Shown piece by piece: positions 7,498-14,855 of a DNA stretch of 16,885 nucleotides. The translations under genes and the position numbers were made by a program. Each line of letters starts with the position of its first letter. Within the stretch, counting starts at the first letter, position 1. Source of the DNA: an uncultured Lachnobacterium sp. (lineage in GTDB: Bacteria; Bacillota; Clostridia; Lachnospirales; Lachnospiraceae); contig URYB01000019.1 in the NCBI GenBank assembly GCA_900552085.1, forward strand, positions 1 to 16,885, in the 5' to 3' direction. The notes under the pieces are model-generated. The model saw only the letters and a list, made by a program, of their open reading frames with translations. It was not told the DNA's origin and did not search any database.

Positions 7498-8972
7498 GAA
7501 AAGAAATATTAAGAATGGAACATGTAACCTATTGCGAGAATGAAAAAACACTGTTACAGGACTTTGATCTTAATATTTTTGAGGGCGAGATCATGGGGCT
7601 GCTGCCGATTGGGGCAAATGGACTTTTGGCGCTCCTTAAGGTGCTGCATGAGTATCCGCCGCTGTATCACGGATATCTTTATTACAGGGATACGCTGGTG
7701 GATTCCTGGGTGAGTGAGCGGCATATGAAGAACCGGATCTCGATTATCGGAGATATCAGTTCTCTGGTAGACGGACAGAGTGTGCTGACGAATGTTATGG
7801 TGTTACGGAGCGGGTTCCGGCAGCATTTACTGAATGAACGTTTTCTTCTGAAACAGATGGCGCCTTTTCTGGAAGAGACTGGAATTTCTATTAATCCTTA
7901 TACTATGGTAGAAAAACTGACACCTTTTGAGCGGATTGTTGTGGAAATGCTGCGTGCAGTGGTTGCAGATAACCGGCTGATCGTGATGAAGGAAATCAGC
8001 ACGATCATCAGTGACAGTGAGATGAACCGGCTGTATGAACTGATGCGGCATTATGCGAAAAAAGGCTTTTCTTTTCTCTATATCAGTCCACATCACGAGG
8101 AACTCGCTGTCATCTGCGACCGGATTGCTTTGATGCTGGACAAGCGTGTTGTAAAGATCCTGCAGGGGCGGGAGATGGTCGAGAACGCGATCCGGCATTG
8201 CTCAGAAGAATATACAATGAAAGTACAGAACCGGTTAAACCAGAGGAATGGAAAACCGAGGAAGGCATTTTTCGAAGTGTGGAATCTGACCGGACAGTAT
8301 CTGAGAAAACTTGACTTCTCGGTCAGAGAAGGGGAGTGTCTGGCAATTCAGTGTCTGGAACAGAAGATATCACGTGAACTGTTGCAGATTCTTTTGCTTT
8401 CGCAGATACCGGATGCGGGCGAACTCTATATGGACGGAGAACGGGTCGACAATATCATGGATCGGAGGATTGCTGTTATCATGGAGAAGCCGTGGGAAAG
8501 TATGATTTTCCCACATATGTCGGTGCTTGATAATCTATGCATCTGCATGGATCACAGAGTCCCTGAGGTGTGGCATTCAGCTAAGGTGCGTGCGAATCTT
8601 AGAAAAATGCTTGAGGAACACATGGGGAAAGACATCTGCGAGCGGAAGATTTCGGAACTGACGGTGCAGCAGAAGAGTGAATTGGTCTACACGAGGGTTT
8701 TATTGCAGAAGCCGAGGATCGTTTTCTGTATTCAGCCGTTCAAGGGAGAAGATCTTGCGCACAGAGTCCTGATATGGGAATTGCAGAAACGGCTGCTGGA
8801 TCGTGGAATTGCGGTCGTGATCATGGCGGTCAATATGGCAGACGCGCTGTCGCTTGCGGATCGGGTGATCCGAATCGACAATGACACGAAGGTGTATGAA
8901 TACGAGCGCCCCGATTTCAAAAAGCTTCCTTCCACAGTGCCGTGGTACTCTCTTTATCAGAGCCTCGAGTGA
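7494..8972 (+). CDS. Degenerate tandem ABC ATPase-like protein (RbsA/MglA homologue lacking catalytic motifs)
   Basis: A 492-residue protein that aligns end to end with the intact ATPase at 1111-2634, covering two nucleotide-binding-domain folds, but with the chemistry removed. First half: Walker A position reads LLPIGANGLL (36-45, no Lys/Ser), Q-loop IIGDIS (Gln to Asp), signature LTPFER (142-147), Walker B LIVMKE (162-167, Asp to Lys, Glu kept), switch YISPHHEEL (His to Pro at 199). Second half: Walker A position CLEQKISRELL (287-297), signature LTVQQK (389-394), Walker B IVFCIQPF (409-416, both acids lost). Structural segments persist, for example VREGECLAI, DAGELYMDGE, DRGIAVV and LSLADRVIRI. 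ATP hydrolysis is very unlikely. The frame is fully open with normal hydrophobic patterning, so it is under selection rather than decaying. Translational coupling to the kinase suggests a signalling or scaffold role. Function unproven. Confidence 0.88.
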   Translation: MRKEILRMEHVTYCENEKTLLQDFDLNIFEGEIMGLLPIGANGLLALLKVLHEYPPLYHGYLYYRDTLVDSWVSERHMKNRISIIGDISSLVDGQSVLTNVMVLRSGFRQHLLNERFLLKQMAPFLEETGISINPYTMVEKLTPFERIVVEMLRAVVADNRLIVMKEISTIISDSEMNRLYELMRHYAKKGFSFLYISPHHEELAVICDRIALMLDKRVVKILQGREMVENAIRHCSEEYTMKVQNRLNQRNGKPRKAFFEVWNLTGQYLRKLDFSVREGECLAIQCLEQKISRELLQILLLSQIPDAGELYMDGERVDNIMDRRIAVIMEKPWESMIFPHMSVLDNLCICMDHRVPEVWHSAKVRANLRKMLEEHMGKDICERKISELTVQQKSELVYTRVLLQKPRIVFCIQPFKGEDLAHRVLIWELQKRLLDRGIAVVIMAVNMADALSLADRVIRIDNDTKVYEYERPDFKKLPSTVPWYSLYQSLE

Positions 8973-8973
8973 G

Positions 8974-9000
8974 CAAAAAGACGAGAAAAAAGACCGATAT
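8974..9000 (+). promoter_or_regulatory. Possible sigma-28 promoter upstream of mbl
   Basis: CAAA (8974-8977), 15 bases, then ACCGATAT (8993-9000) resembles TAAA-N15-GCCGATAA with a mismatch in the -35 and two in the -10. It has the same geometry as the much better site at 10206. ACCGATAT also occurs at 11113 without a -35, so this may be chance. Confidence 0.3.
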
Positions 9001-9042
9001 GATGTCTCAAATGTTAAGAATAACTTAAAATGAAAAAAAAGT

Positions 9043-9070
9043 TTGAAAAATGGAATTAATTGTATATAAT
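9043..9070 (+). promoter_or_regulatory. Sigma-A promoter of mbl
   Basis: TTGAAA (9043-9048), a 16-base spacer and a perfect TATAAT (9065-9070). Transcription would begin near 9077, leaving a leader of roughly 90 bases before the ATG at 9169. Confidence 0.7.
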
Positions 9071-9101
9071 GTTACTGTATGCACAAAATATGATTAACTG
9101 C

Positions 9102-9123
9102 GGTTTTGCGCCTGCGTGAAACC
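9102..9123 (+). repeat. Inverted repeat in the mbl leader
   Basis: GGTTTTGCG (9102-9110) can pair with CGTGAAACC (9115-9123) over nine positions including two G-U pairs, with tetraloop CCTG. It lies in the presumed 5' untranslated leader. No T tract follows, so it is not a terminator; it could be an operator or RNA structure, or of no consequence. Confidence 0.35.
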
Positions 9124-9168
9124 AGGTTACAGATAGATAACAGTAAGACAGAAAGGGGCATTTTTGGA

Positions 9169-10164
9169 ATGATCGGATCAGATATCGGAATTGATTTAGG
9201 TACTGCGAGTATTTTAGTATATATCAAAGGCAAGGGAGTTGTCTTAAAGGAGCCGTCTGTTGTGGCTTTTGACCGAGATACAAATAAGATTAAAGCCATT
9301 GGCGAGGAAGCACGCCTGATGCTTGGTCGTACACCGGGCAATATTGTTGCGGTTCGTCCGCTTCGTCAGGGAGTTATCTCTGATTACACTGTTACTGAGA
9401 AGATGATCAAGTATTTTATTCAGAAGGCACTTGGTAAGAAGAGCTTTCGTAAACCACGCATCAGTGTCTGTGTACCAAGCGGTGTAACAGAAGTAGAGAA
9501 GAAAGCCGTTGAGGATGCAACTTATCAGGCAGGTGCCCGTGAAGTAGAAATTATCGAGGAGCCGATCGCAGCAGCAATCGGTGCCGGAATCGATATTTCC
9601 AGACCATGTGGTAACATGATTGTAGATATCGGAGGTGGTACTTCGGATATTGCTGTTATTTCCCTCGGTGGATCTGTTGTAAGTACTTCTGTCAAAATCG
9701 CAGGTGATGATTTTGATGAGGCACTTGTCCGTTATATGAGAAAGAAACATAATTTATTGATTGGTGAGCGTACCGCAGAAGATATCAAGATCAAGATCGG
9801 TACATGCTATCCGCTGGCACAGAATGAGACAATGGATGTGCGTGGACGTAACCTTGTAACAGGTTTACCTAGAACAATCACGGTAAGCTCTGAAGAGACA
9901 GAGGAAGCTTTGCGTGAGGCAACTTTACAGATTGTAGAAGCGGTACACTCTGTATTGGAGAAGACTCCACCAGAACTTGCAGCCGATGTTGCAGATCGTG
10001 GAATCGTACTTACCGGTGGTGGTGCATTATTACGTGGTCTCGAGGAACTGATCGAAGAGAGAACCGGTATTAATACCATGACAGCAGAACATCCAATGAC
10101 CTGTGTTGCAATTGGAACCGGAAAGTATGTAGAGTTCCTTGCAGGAAAAAGAGATGATGATTAA
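9169..10164 (+). CDS. mbl: Rod shape-determining actin homologue (MreB/Mbl family)
   Basis: A 331-residue bacterial actin that polymerises at the inner face of the membrane and guides peptidoglycan synthesis along the cell side wall. Actin-ATPase signatures are intact: IGIDLGTASILVY at the N terminus (phosphate 1), VDIGGGTSDIAVISLGG (phosphate 2), IEEPIAAAIGAGIDIS, and VLTGGGALLRGLEELI near the C terminus. The frame extends upstream to a TTG at 9106, but family members begin at MIGSDIGIDLG, so the ATG at 9169 is chosen; GAAAGGGG lies at 9151-9158. Length matches Mbl/MreB (about 330-340). The gene stands next to flagellar rod genes without mreC or mreD, the arrangement of B. subtilis mbl-flhO-flhP, which is why I prefer mbl over mreB; the family call is sure, the paralogue less so. 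Confidence 0.95.
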   Translation: MIGSDIGIDLGTASILVYIKGKGVVLKEPSVVAFDRDTNKIKAIGEEARLMLGRTPGNIVAVRPLRQGVISDYTVTEKMIKYFIQKALGKKSFRKPRISVCVPSGVTEVEKKAVEDATYQAGAREVEIIEEPIAAAIGAGIDISRPCGNMIVDIGGGTSDIAVISLGGSVVSTSVKIAGDDFDEALVRYMRKKHNLLIGERTAEDIKIKIGTCYPLAQNETMDVRGRNLVTGLPRTITVSSEETEEALREATLQIVEAVHSVLEKTPPELAADVADRGIVLTGGGALLRGLEELIEERTGINTMTAEHPMTCVAIGTGKYVEFLAGKRDDD

Positions 10165-10175
10165 TAAGTAATTAT

Positions 10176-10206
10176 AAAAGTGCGCAAATATGCGCACTTT
10201 TGTTGT
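10176..10206 (+). terminator. Rho-independent terminator of mbl
   Basis: AAAAGTGCGCA (10176-10186) pairs perfectly with TGCGCACTTTT (10191-10201) around an AATA loop, ending in T residues. It lies 11 bases after the mbl stop and immediately before the flagellar promoter, so mbl and the rod genes are mainly separate transcripts. Confidence 0.9.
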
Positions 10207-10232
10207 AAAGTATTTTAGAAAAGTGCCGATAT
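10206..10232 (+). promoter_or_regulatory. Sigma-28 (SigD/FliA) flagellar promoter
   Basis: TAAA (10206-10209), exactly 15 bases, then GCCGATAT (10225-10232); the sigma-28 consensus is TAAA-N15-GCCGATAA, so only the last base differs. It lies between the mbl terminator and the FlgF-like gene, with a leader of about 50 bases. No comparable sigma-A site was seen here. This predicts late-class flagellar expression of the rod genes, as for B. subtilis flhO-flhP. Confidence 0.85.
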
Positions 10233-10292
10233 ATAACATAAGGGTTAGAAGATAATCGGTTGTTGTATGGTATAGAAAAGAAGAGGTAAGGC

Positions 10293-11096
10293 ATGGTAAA
10301 AGGTTTATATACAGCCCATACAGGCATGGTCAATGAAATGAAAAGACTTGATGTTCTGGCGAATAATCTGGCGAATGCAGATACAACTGGATATAAGAAA
10401 GAAGGCACGACATCCCGCACATTTGCAGATGAGATGTCTTTTCGATTGAAAGACAGTTCGAATGCCTATTTGCCAAAGAAGCTTGGCGGCATTACATATG
10501 GCGTGCATTTGGGACAGGTGTATACCGATTATTCCACAGGAAGTTTTAAGGTTACGGACAACACGACAGATTTTGCAATTGATGGAAACGGATTTTTTGC
10601 AATTGCTTTTACCGATAAACAGGGAAACACTTCTGTAAAATATACAAGAGACGGTTCTTTTACGGTCAATACTGAAGGCTATCTTGTTACCAAAGACGGT
10701 GATTATGTATTGAATGCGACCGGTGCGATGAATGGTGATCCGAGCCGGAACAATTTTATTCAGGTAGATCCGAATGCCACAGTTACCGTGAACAAGATGG
10801 GATATATCATTCAGAATGATCAGGTGGTTGGAACCCTGGGAGTCGTTGATGTAGACAATTACGATTATCTGGAAAAATATGGAGAGAATATGTACAACCT
10901 GTTGGATGGCGGCAACCGGATTGCGACGGACGCAAAGATAGAACAGGGAGTGCTGGAAACTTCCAATGTCAATGTAGTCAATGAGATGGTCAATATGATT
11001 ACCATTCAGAGAGCGTACGAGGCAAATCAGAAGGTGATTACTTCCATTGACAGTACTTTGGACCGTGCCGTGAACAATGTGGGCAGGGTACAGTAG
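10293..11096 (+). CDS. flgF: Flagellar basal-body rod protein, FlgF/FlhO-like
   Basis: A 267-residue axial component of the flagellar rod, exported by the flagellar type III system without a cleaved signal. The N terminus carries the rod-hook motif: LDVLANNLANADTTGYKKEG within the first 40 residues. The C terminus has the matching helix VNEMVNMITIQRAYEANQKV, and the two ends are expected to pair in a coiled coil inside the rod. The middle includes FAIDGNGFFAIAF and YTRDGSFTVNTEGYLVT, the usual FlgE/F/G core. GAGGTAAGG precedes the ATG. It is first of three genes behind the sigma-28 promoter. FlgF and FlgG are close paralogues; the first position and lesser similarity to canonical FlgG favour FlgF, equivalent to B. 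subtilis FlhO. Confidence 0.9.
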   Translation: MVKGLYTAHTGMVNEMKRLDVLANNLANADTTGYKKEGTTSRTFADEMSFRLKDSSNAYLPKKLGGITYGVHLGQVYTDYSTGSFKVTDNTTDFAIDGNGFFAIAFTDKQGNTSVKYTRDGSFTVNTEGYLVTKDGDYVLNATGAMNGDPSRNNFIQVDPNATVTVNKMGYIIQNDQVVGTLGVVDVDNYDYLEKYGENMYNLLDGGNRIATDAKIEQGVLETSNVNVVNEMVNMITIQRAYEANQKVITSIDSTLDRAVNNVGRVQ

Positions 11097-11139
11097 TGAA
11101 AGATAACAGGATACCGATATCGAAAGGAGAGAGTGCCTT

Positions 11140-11961
11140 ATGATGCGTGCACTTTATACTGCTGCCACAGGAATGATTGCGGAGCAGACAAATGTAGATA
11201 CAATTTCACATAACCTGGCAAATGTGAATACAAATGGGTACAAGGCGGAACGGACAGAGTTCAAGTCATTGCTGTACCAAACATTACAGACAAAGACAAC
11301 ATCTGCGAACGGAGAACAGAAACCGGTTAGTGCACAGGTCGGATTAGGAACACGTGTGGCTGCGACGACTTCGATCTATAAGCAGGGAGCGCTGCTGGAA
11401 AGCGACAATGATACCGACTTTGCAATCGAGGGAGACGGATTTTTCGCGATCCGCGGAGAAGATGGACAGACTTACTATACGAGAAACGGTAACTTTACCT
11501 GGAGTATTGACGCGGCAGGAAATACGATTCTTACAGATTCTCAGGGATGTCCGGTGCTCGATGCAGGCGGAAATGAAATTATGGTTCCGAAGGGAACCAC
11601 ATCACAGAGTATGGTATTCAGTCAGGACGGTTCCATTGGTTATAAAGATGCAAAGACAGGAAACGTCGTTTCGTTAAACCAGTCTTTCGGAATCTATCAG
11701 TTTAATAATCCAGCAGGATTGGAGAAACTTTCCTCCAGTCGTCTTGCTGCAACATCTGCATCGGGAAATCCAATGCTCGAAGGAACGACCAACGGTGTGA
11801 AAGCAAGCAAGGTTTGTCAGCATTATCTGGAAGGCTCCAGTGTGCAGGTTGCGGATGAGATGGTCAATATGATTATTGCGCAGCGTGCCTACGAATTGAA
11901 TTCAAAGGCAATCACGACCGCAGATTCCATGCTGGATACAGCAAACAATCTGAAGCGATAA
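11140..11961 (+). CDS. flgG: Flagellar distal rod protein, FlgG/FlhP-like
   Basis: A 273-residue distal-rod subunit forming the driveshaft that joins the proximal rod to the hook. It has the N-terminal motif ISHNLANVNTNGYKAERTEF, central FAIEGDGFFAIRG and YYTRNGNFTWSIDAAGN, and the C-terminal helix VADEMVNMIIAQRAYELNSK. Length is close to the FlgG norm of about 260. Translation can start at ATG 11140 or the adjacent ATG 11143; AGGAGAG at 11125-11131 fits both, and MRALYTAATGM from the second resembles other FlgG N termini. It lies 43 bases after the FlgF-like gene with no terminator between, so the two are cotranscribed. Confidence 0.93.
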   Translation: MMRALYTAATGMIAEQTNVDTISHNLANVNTNGYKAERTEFKSLLYQTLQTKTTSANGEQKPVSAQVGLGTRVAATTSIYKQGALLESDNDTDFAIEGDGFFAIRGEDGQTYYTRNGNFTWSIDAAGNTILTDSQGCPVLDAGGNEIMVPKGTTSQSMVFSQDGSIGYKDAKTGNVVSLNQSFGIYQFNNPAGLEKLSSSRLAATSASGNPMLEGTTNGVKASKVCQHYLEGSSVQVADEMVNMIIAQRAYELNSKAITTADSMLDTANNLKR

Positions 11962-12040
11962 AGGGAATTTCATGAAAGATGGAACTTCCTTCAATAGTTT
12001 TATCAGCGTATGACTGATATTCGAAAGAGAGGAATAGCGA

Positions 12041-12400
12041 ATGGATTTATCCGGATTATCAGGACTTAACTCAAACTATACATCGGCAAAGACAAATGCC
12101 ACATCTGCGACCGGCAATGCATTGCAGAGTTCGTTGAAAAACATTTCATCGAATTCGTCCGAAGATGAATTAAAAAGTGTAATTAAGGATTTTGAATCTT
12201 ATTTTGTTGAGCAGATGCTCAAGGAAGTCAAAGATACATTTACATCGGATGATGAAGATTCCACGATGTCGCAGTACAAAGACATGTATATGGATCAGGC
12301 AATTGAACTGGTGGCAGACGAAGTGGTCGATCAGATCGGAGAGAATTATACCCAGCAGTTGTACGAGCAAATGAAAAGAAATCTTAATATGACAGAGTAA
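12041..12400 (+). CDS. flgJ: Rod-binding (FlgJ N-terminal-type) protein
   Basis: A 119-residue protein matching only the rod-binding half of FlgJ, the cap-like factor that assists rod polymerisation. After a Ser/Asn/Thr-rich N-terminal segment (residues 1-40), the domain shows IKDFESYFVEQMLKEVKDTF, then an acidic stretch, then QYKDMYMDQAIELVADEVVD. The glucosaminidase (muramidase) domain found at the C terminus of proteobacterial FlgJ is absent, so peptidoglycan opening must be done by a separate enzyme. It lies 79 bases after flgG, with GAGAGGAA as SD, and is the last gene before a strong terminator, so it closes the flagellar operon. The stand-alone rod-binding form is common in Firmicutes. 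Confidence 0.85.
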   Translation: MDLSGLSGLNSNYTSAKTNATSATGNALQSSLKNISSNSSEDELKSVIKDFESYFVEQMLKEVKDTFTSDDEDSTMSQYKDMYMDQAIELVADEVVDQIGENYTQQLYEQMKRNLNMTE

Positions 12401-12409
12401 GATAGAGAG

Positions 12410-12436
12410 TGCACCCGGAAGCCGGGTGCATTTTTA
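12410..12436 (+). terminator. Rho-independent terminator of the flagellar operon
   Basis: TGCACCCGG (12410-12418) and CCGGGTGCA (12422-12430) form a perfect nine-pair GC-rich stem with loop AAG, followed by TTTTTATT. It lies ten bases after the stop of the rod-binding gene. Confidence 0.93.
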
Positions 12437-12471
12437 TTATAAAGGAAAAGCAAGCACATACTTATTTACCC

Positions 12472-12500
12472 TTGCAAGGAACGGAAAACTGATTCATAAT
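12472..12500 (+). promoter_or_regulatory. Sigma-A promoter of the RecD2 gene
   Basis: TTGCAA (12472-12477), a 17-base spacer, then CATAAT (12495-12500), located between the flagellar terminator and the helicase start. Predicted leader length is about 35 bases. Confidence 0.6.
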
Positions 12501-12541
12501 GGAACATAGAAAAAGGCCAACAGCCGGAAAAAGAGGAAGAC

Positions 12542-14776
12542 GTGTTGGAAAACAGGCAACAGACAGAAGACGAAATGATCAATGGTTATGTAGACCATAT
12601 TATATACAGAAACGCAGACAATGGATATACCGTACTTGTAATGATCTGCGACGAAGAAGAGGTAACCTGTGTGGGAACTTTTTCAGATATCGCAGAGGGA
12701 GAAAATATAGAGGCGCATGGAAGCTATACCGATCACCCGACGTACGGACGGCAGTTTGCAGTAAAGAGCTTTGAAGAAAAAGCACCGAAAGATGAAATGG
12801 CCATCGAGCGGTATCTGGGTCCCGGTGCAATCAAAGGCGTTGGTATTGCTTTGGCAGCCCGAATCGTGCGGCGTTTTAAAAGTGATACTTTCCGGATTAT
12901 TGAGGAAGAGCCGGAGCGCCTTGCAGAAGTAAAGGGAATCAGTGAGCGCAAAGCCATGGAAATTGCGGATCAGGTAAATGCCAAGCGGGACTTGCGGCAG
13001 GCAATGATTTTTTTGCAGCAATATGGAATCAGTACGACACTTGCGGTCAAAATATATAATACATACGGACAGGAAATTTATGGAATATTAAAAGAAAATC
13101 CTTATCGTATGGCAGATGATGTGGAAGGTGTGGGCTTTCGTACGGCGGACGAGATTGCATCCCGTGTGGGAATCCGTACGGACTCCGATTTCCGTATCCG
13201 AAGCGGAATTCAGTATGCACTCCTTCAGGCATCCAATGAGGGACATACATATCTTCCGATGCCGGAACTGACACAGCGTGCCAGCAATCTGCTGCAGATT
13301 GAACCGGAATATATAGAAAAGCATTATATGAATCTGGCGATGGACCGCAAAATCATTATGCGCCAGGTCGATGATACGACACAGATTTATGCCAGCAGCT
13401 TTTTCTATATGGAGGCAAACACGGCAACGATGCTCAAACAGTTGAATGCCAGCTTTGATGTGCCGGATATTGAAATTGAAGAGCGGCTGCGTCAGATTGA
13501 AAAGCAGACGAAGATGGATCTGGATGAGCATCAGGTAGAGGCTGTAAAAGAGGCGGTGCGCAATGGACTGCTCGTCATTACGGGAGGACCTGGTACCGGT
13601 AAAACAACGACAATCAATACAATCATCCGTTATTTTGAATTGGAAGGTATGGACATCTTTCTGGCGGCACCGACGGGACGTGCAGCAAAAAGAATGAGTG
13701 AGACAACTGGATTTGAGGCAAGAACCATTCACCGCATGCTGGAACTGAACGGTGGCATGGAGGGCAACGCCGGTTTTGAGAGAAATGAGCAGAATCCTCT
13801 GGAAACAGACGTCATAATAATTGATGAGATGTCTATGGTCGATATTTCCCTGATGTATGCGCTGCTGAAAGCCATAGCGGCAGGTACACGCCTGATTCTT
13901 GTGGGAGATGTGAACCACCTTCCGAGCGTCGGGCCGGGAAGCGTACTCAAGGACATCATCGATTCGAACGAATTTCATACCGTAAAGCTGACGAAGATTT
14001 TCCGTCAGGCAAGTACCAGTGACATTATTGTCAATGCCCACAAAATCAACCGTGGAGAACCGGTAAGTCTGGACAACAAGAGCATGGACTTCTTTTTCTT
14101 AAAGCGATATGAGGCGGATAAAATCATCAATGTAACACTACAGCTGATCAAACAGAAACTGCCAAAATTTGTTGGAGCGAGTGAGTATGACATTCAGGTA
14201 CTGACGCCAATGCGCAAAGGTCTGCTTGGCGTGGAACGGCTGAATGGCATTTTGCAGATGTATTTGAATCCGGCGGATAAACGTAAGCGGGAGAAAGAAC
14301 ATGGAAGTACGATATTCCGCGAAGGCGACAAAGTGATGCAGACGAAGAATAATTATCAGCTGGAGTGGGAAATACGAAGCAAATATGGTCTGTGCATTGA
14401 CAAGGGAACCGGAATTTTCAACGGCGATATGGGCATCATAGAGGAAATCAATGATTTTGCAGAGACGCTGACCGTGTCCTTTGATGAAGGCCGTATGGTA
14501 GAGTATCCATACAAACTGTTAGATGAACTGGAACTGGCTTATGCGGTCACGATTCACAAATCGCAGGGATCGGAGTATCCGGCAGTTGTGATTCCGCTGC
14601 TGTCCGGACCGAGAATGCTCATGAACCGGAATTTGTTATATACGGCGGTTACACGTGCAAAAAAATGTGTTACCATAGTGGGGAATGATACAACCTTTCA
14701 TCAGATGATTGAAAACAATTCACAGTTGAAACGATACAGCGGATTGCGGGACCGGTTGACGGAAGATTCTTTGTAG
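12542..14776 (+). CDS. recD2: RecD2 family ATP-dependent DNA helicase
   Basis: A 744-residue superfamily 1B 5'-3' helicase of the RecD2 (YrrC) type, which acts in DNA repair without RecB or RecC. The N-terminal part (about 1-90) is the OB-like domain with DHIIYRNADNGYTVLVM, followed by helix-hairpin-helix repeats such as GPGAIKGVGIALAARIVRRF. Motor motifs: Walker A GGPGTGKTTT (Lys354), AAPTGRAAKRM, Walker B IIIDEMSMVD (Asp428-Glu429), motif III GDVNHLPSVGPG, AVTIHKSQGSEYPAVVIP, and NLLYTAVTRAKKCVTIVG. Motif III has His459 where Gln is usual. GAGGA at 12533-12537 supports GTG 12542 or TTG 12545; the conserved family N terminus begins at ATG 12575, so the true start could be any of the three. 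Length fits RecD2 (about 715-800). It has its own promoter and no obvious terminator after it. Confidence 0.94.
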   Translation: MLENRQQTEDEMINGYVDHIIYRNADNGYTVLVMICDEEEVTCVGTFSDIAEGENIEAHGSYTDHPTYGRQFAVKSFEEKAPKDEMAIERYLGPGAIKGVGIALAARIVRRFKSDTFRIIEEEPERLAEVKGISERKAMEIADQVNAKRDLRQAMIFLQQYGISTTLAVKIYNTYGQEIYGILKENPYRMADDVEGVGFRTADEIASRVGIRTDSDFRIRSGIQYALLQASNEGHTYLPMPELTQRASNLLQIEPEYIEKHYMNLAMDRKIIMRQVDDTTQIYASSFFYMEANTATMLKQLNASFDVPDIEIEERLRQIEKQTKMDLDEHQVEAVKEAVRNGLLVITGGPGTGKTTTINTIIRYFELEGMDIFLAAPTGRAAKRMSETTGFEARTIHRMLELNGGMEGNAGFERNEQNPLETDVIIIDEMSMVDISLMYALLKAIAAGTRLILVGDVNHLPSVGPGSVLKDIIDSNEFHTVKLTKIFRQASTSDIIVNAHKINRGEPVSLDNKSMDFFFLKRYEADKIINVTLQLIKQKLPKFVGASEYDIQVLTPMRKGLLGVERLNGILQMYLNPADKRKREKEHGSTIFREGDKVMQTKNNYQLEWEIRSKYGLCIDKGTGIFNGDMGIIEEINDFAETLTVSFDEGRMVEYPYKLLDELELAYAVTIHKSQGSEYPAVVIPLLSGPRMLMNRNLLYTAVTRAKKCVTIVGNDTTFHQMIENNSQLKRYSGLRDRLTEDSL

Positions 14777-14855
14777 TAATTCCTGCTGTAGATGAAACTG
14801 GTTATGGTTCTTTTGAATAAATATAGAAAGTGACAGGGAAGAAGGAAATAATAAA

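Noticed and set aside
7494..8972. Decaying pseudogene of a sugar ABC ATPase
   Set aside because: There are no stops or frameshifts in 492 codons, the gene is translationally coupled, and structural segments are conserved while only the catalytic motifs are lost, which points to a retained non-catalytic function.
9244..9750. A 168-codon minus-strand open frame
   Set aside because: Antisense to the MreB/Mbl ATPase core, with shadow-like composition.
11113..11120. ACCGATAT as a sigma-28 -10 before flgG
   Set aside because: No TAAA-like -35 at 14-16 bases upstream.
12499..12774. A 91-codon plus-strand frame overlapping the start of RecD2
   Set aside because: Strongly basic, Arg-rich translation, most of it overlapping the conserved N-terminal domain of RecD2 in another frame.
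13088..14041. A 317-codon open frame on the minus strand
   Set aside because: It lies wholly inside the RecD2 gene, whose motifs are unambiguous; the translation is Cys/His-rich with no recognisable domain, as expected of a shadow frame.
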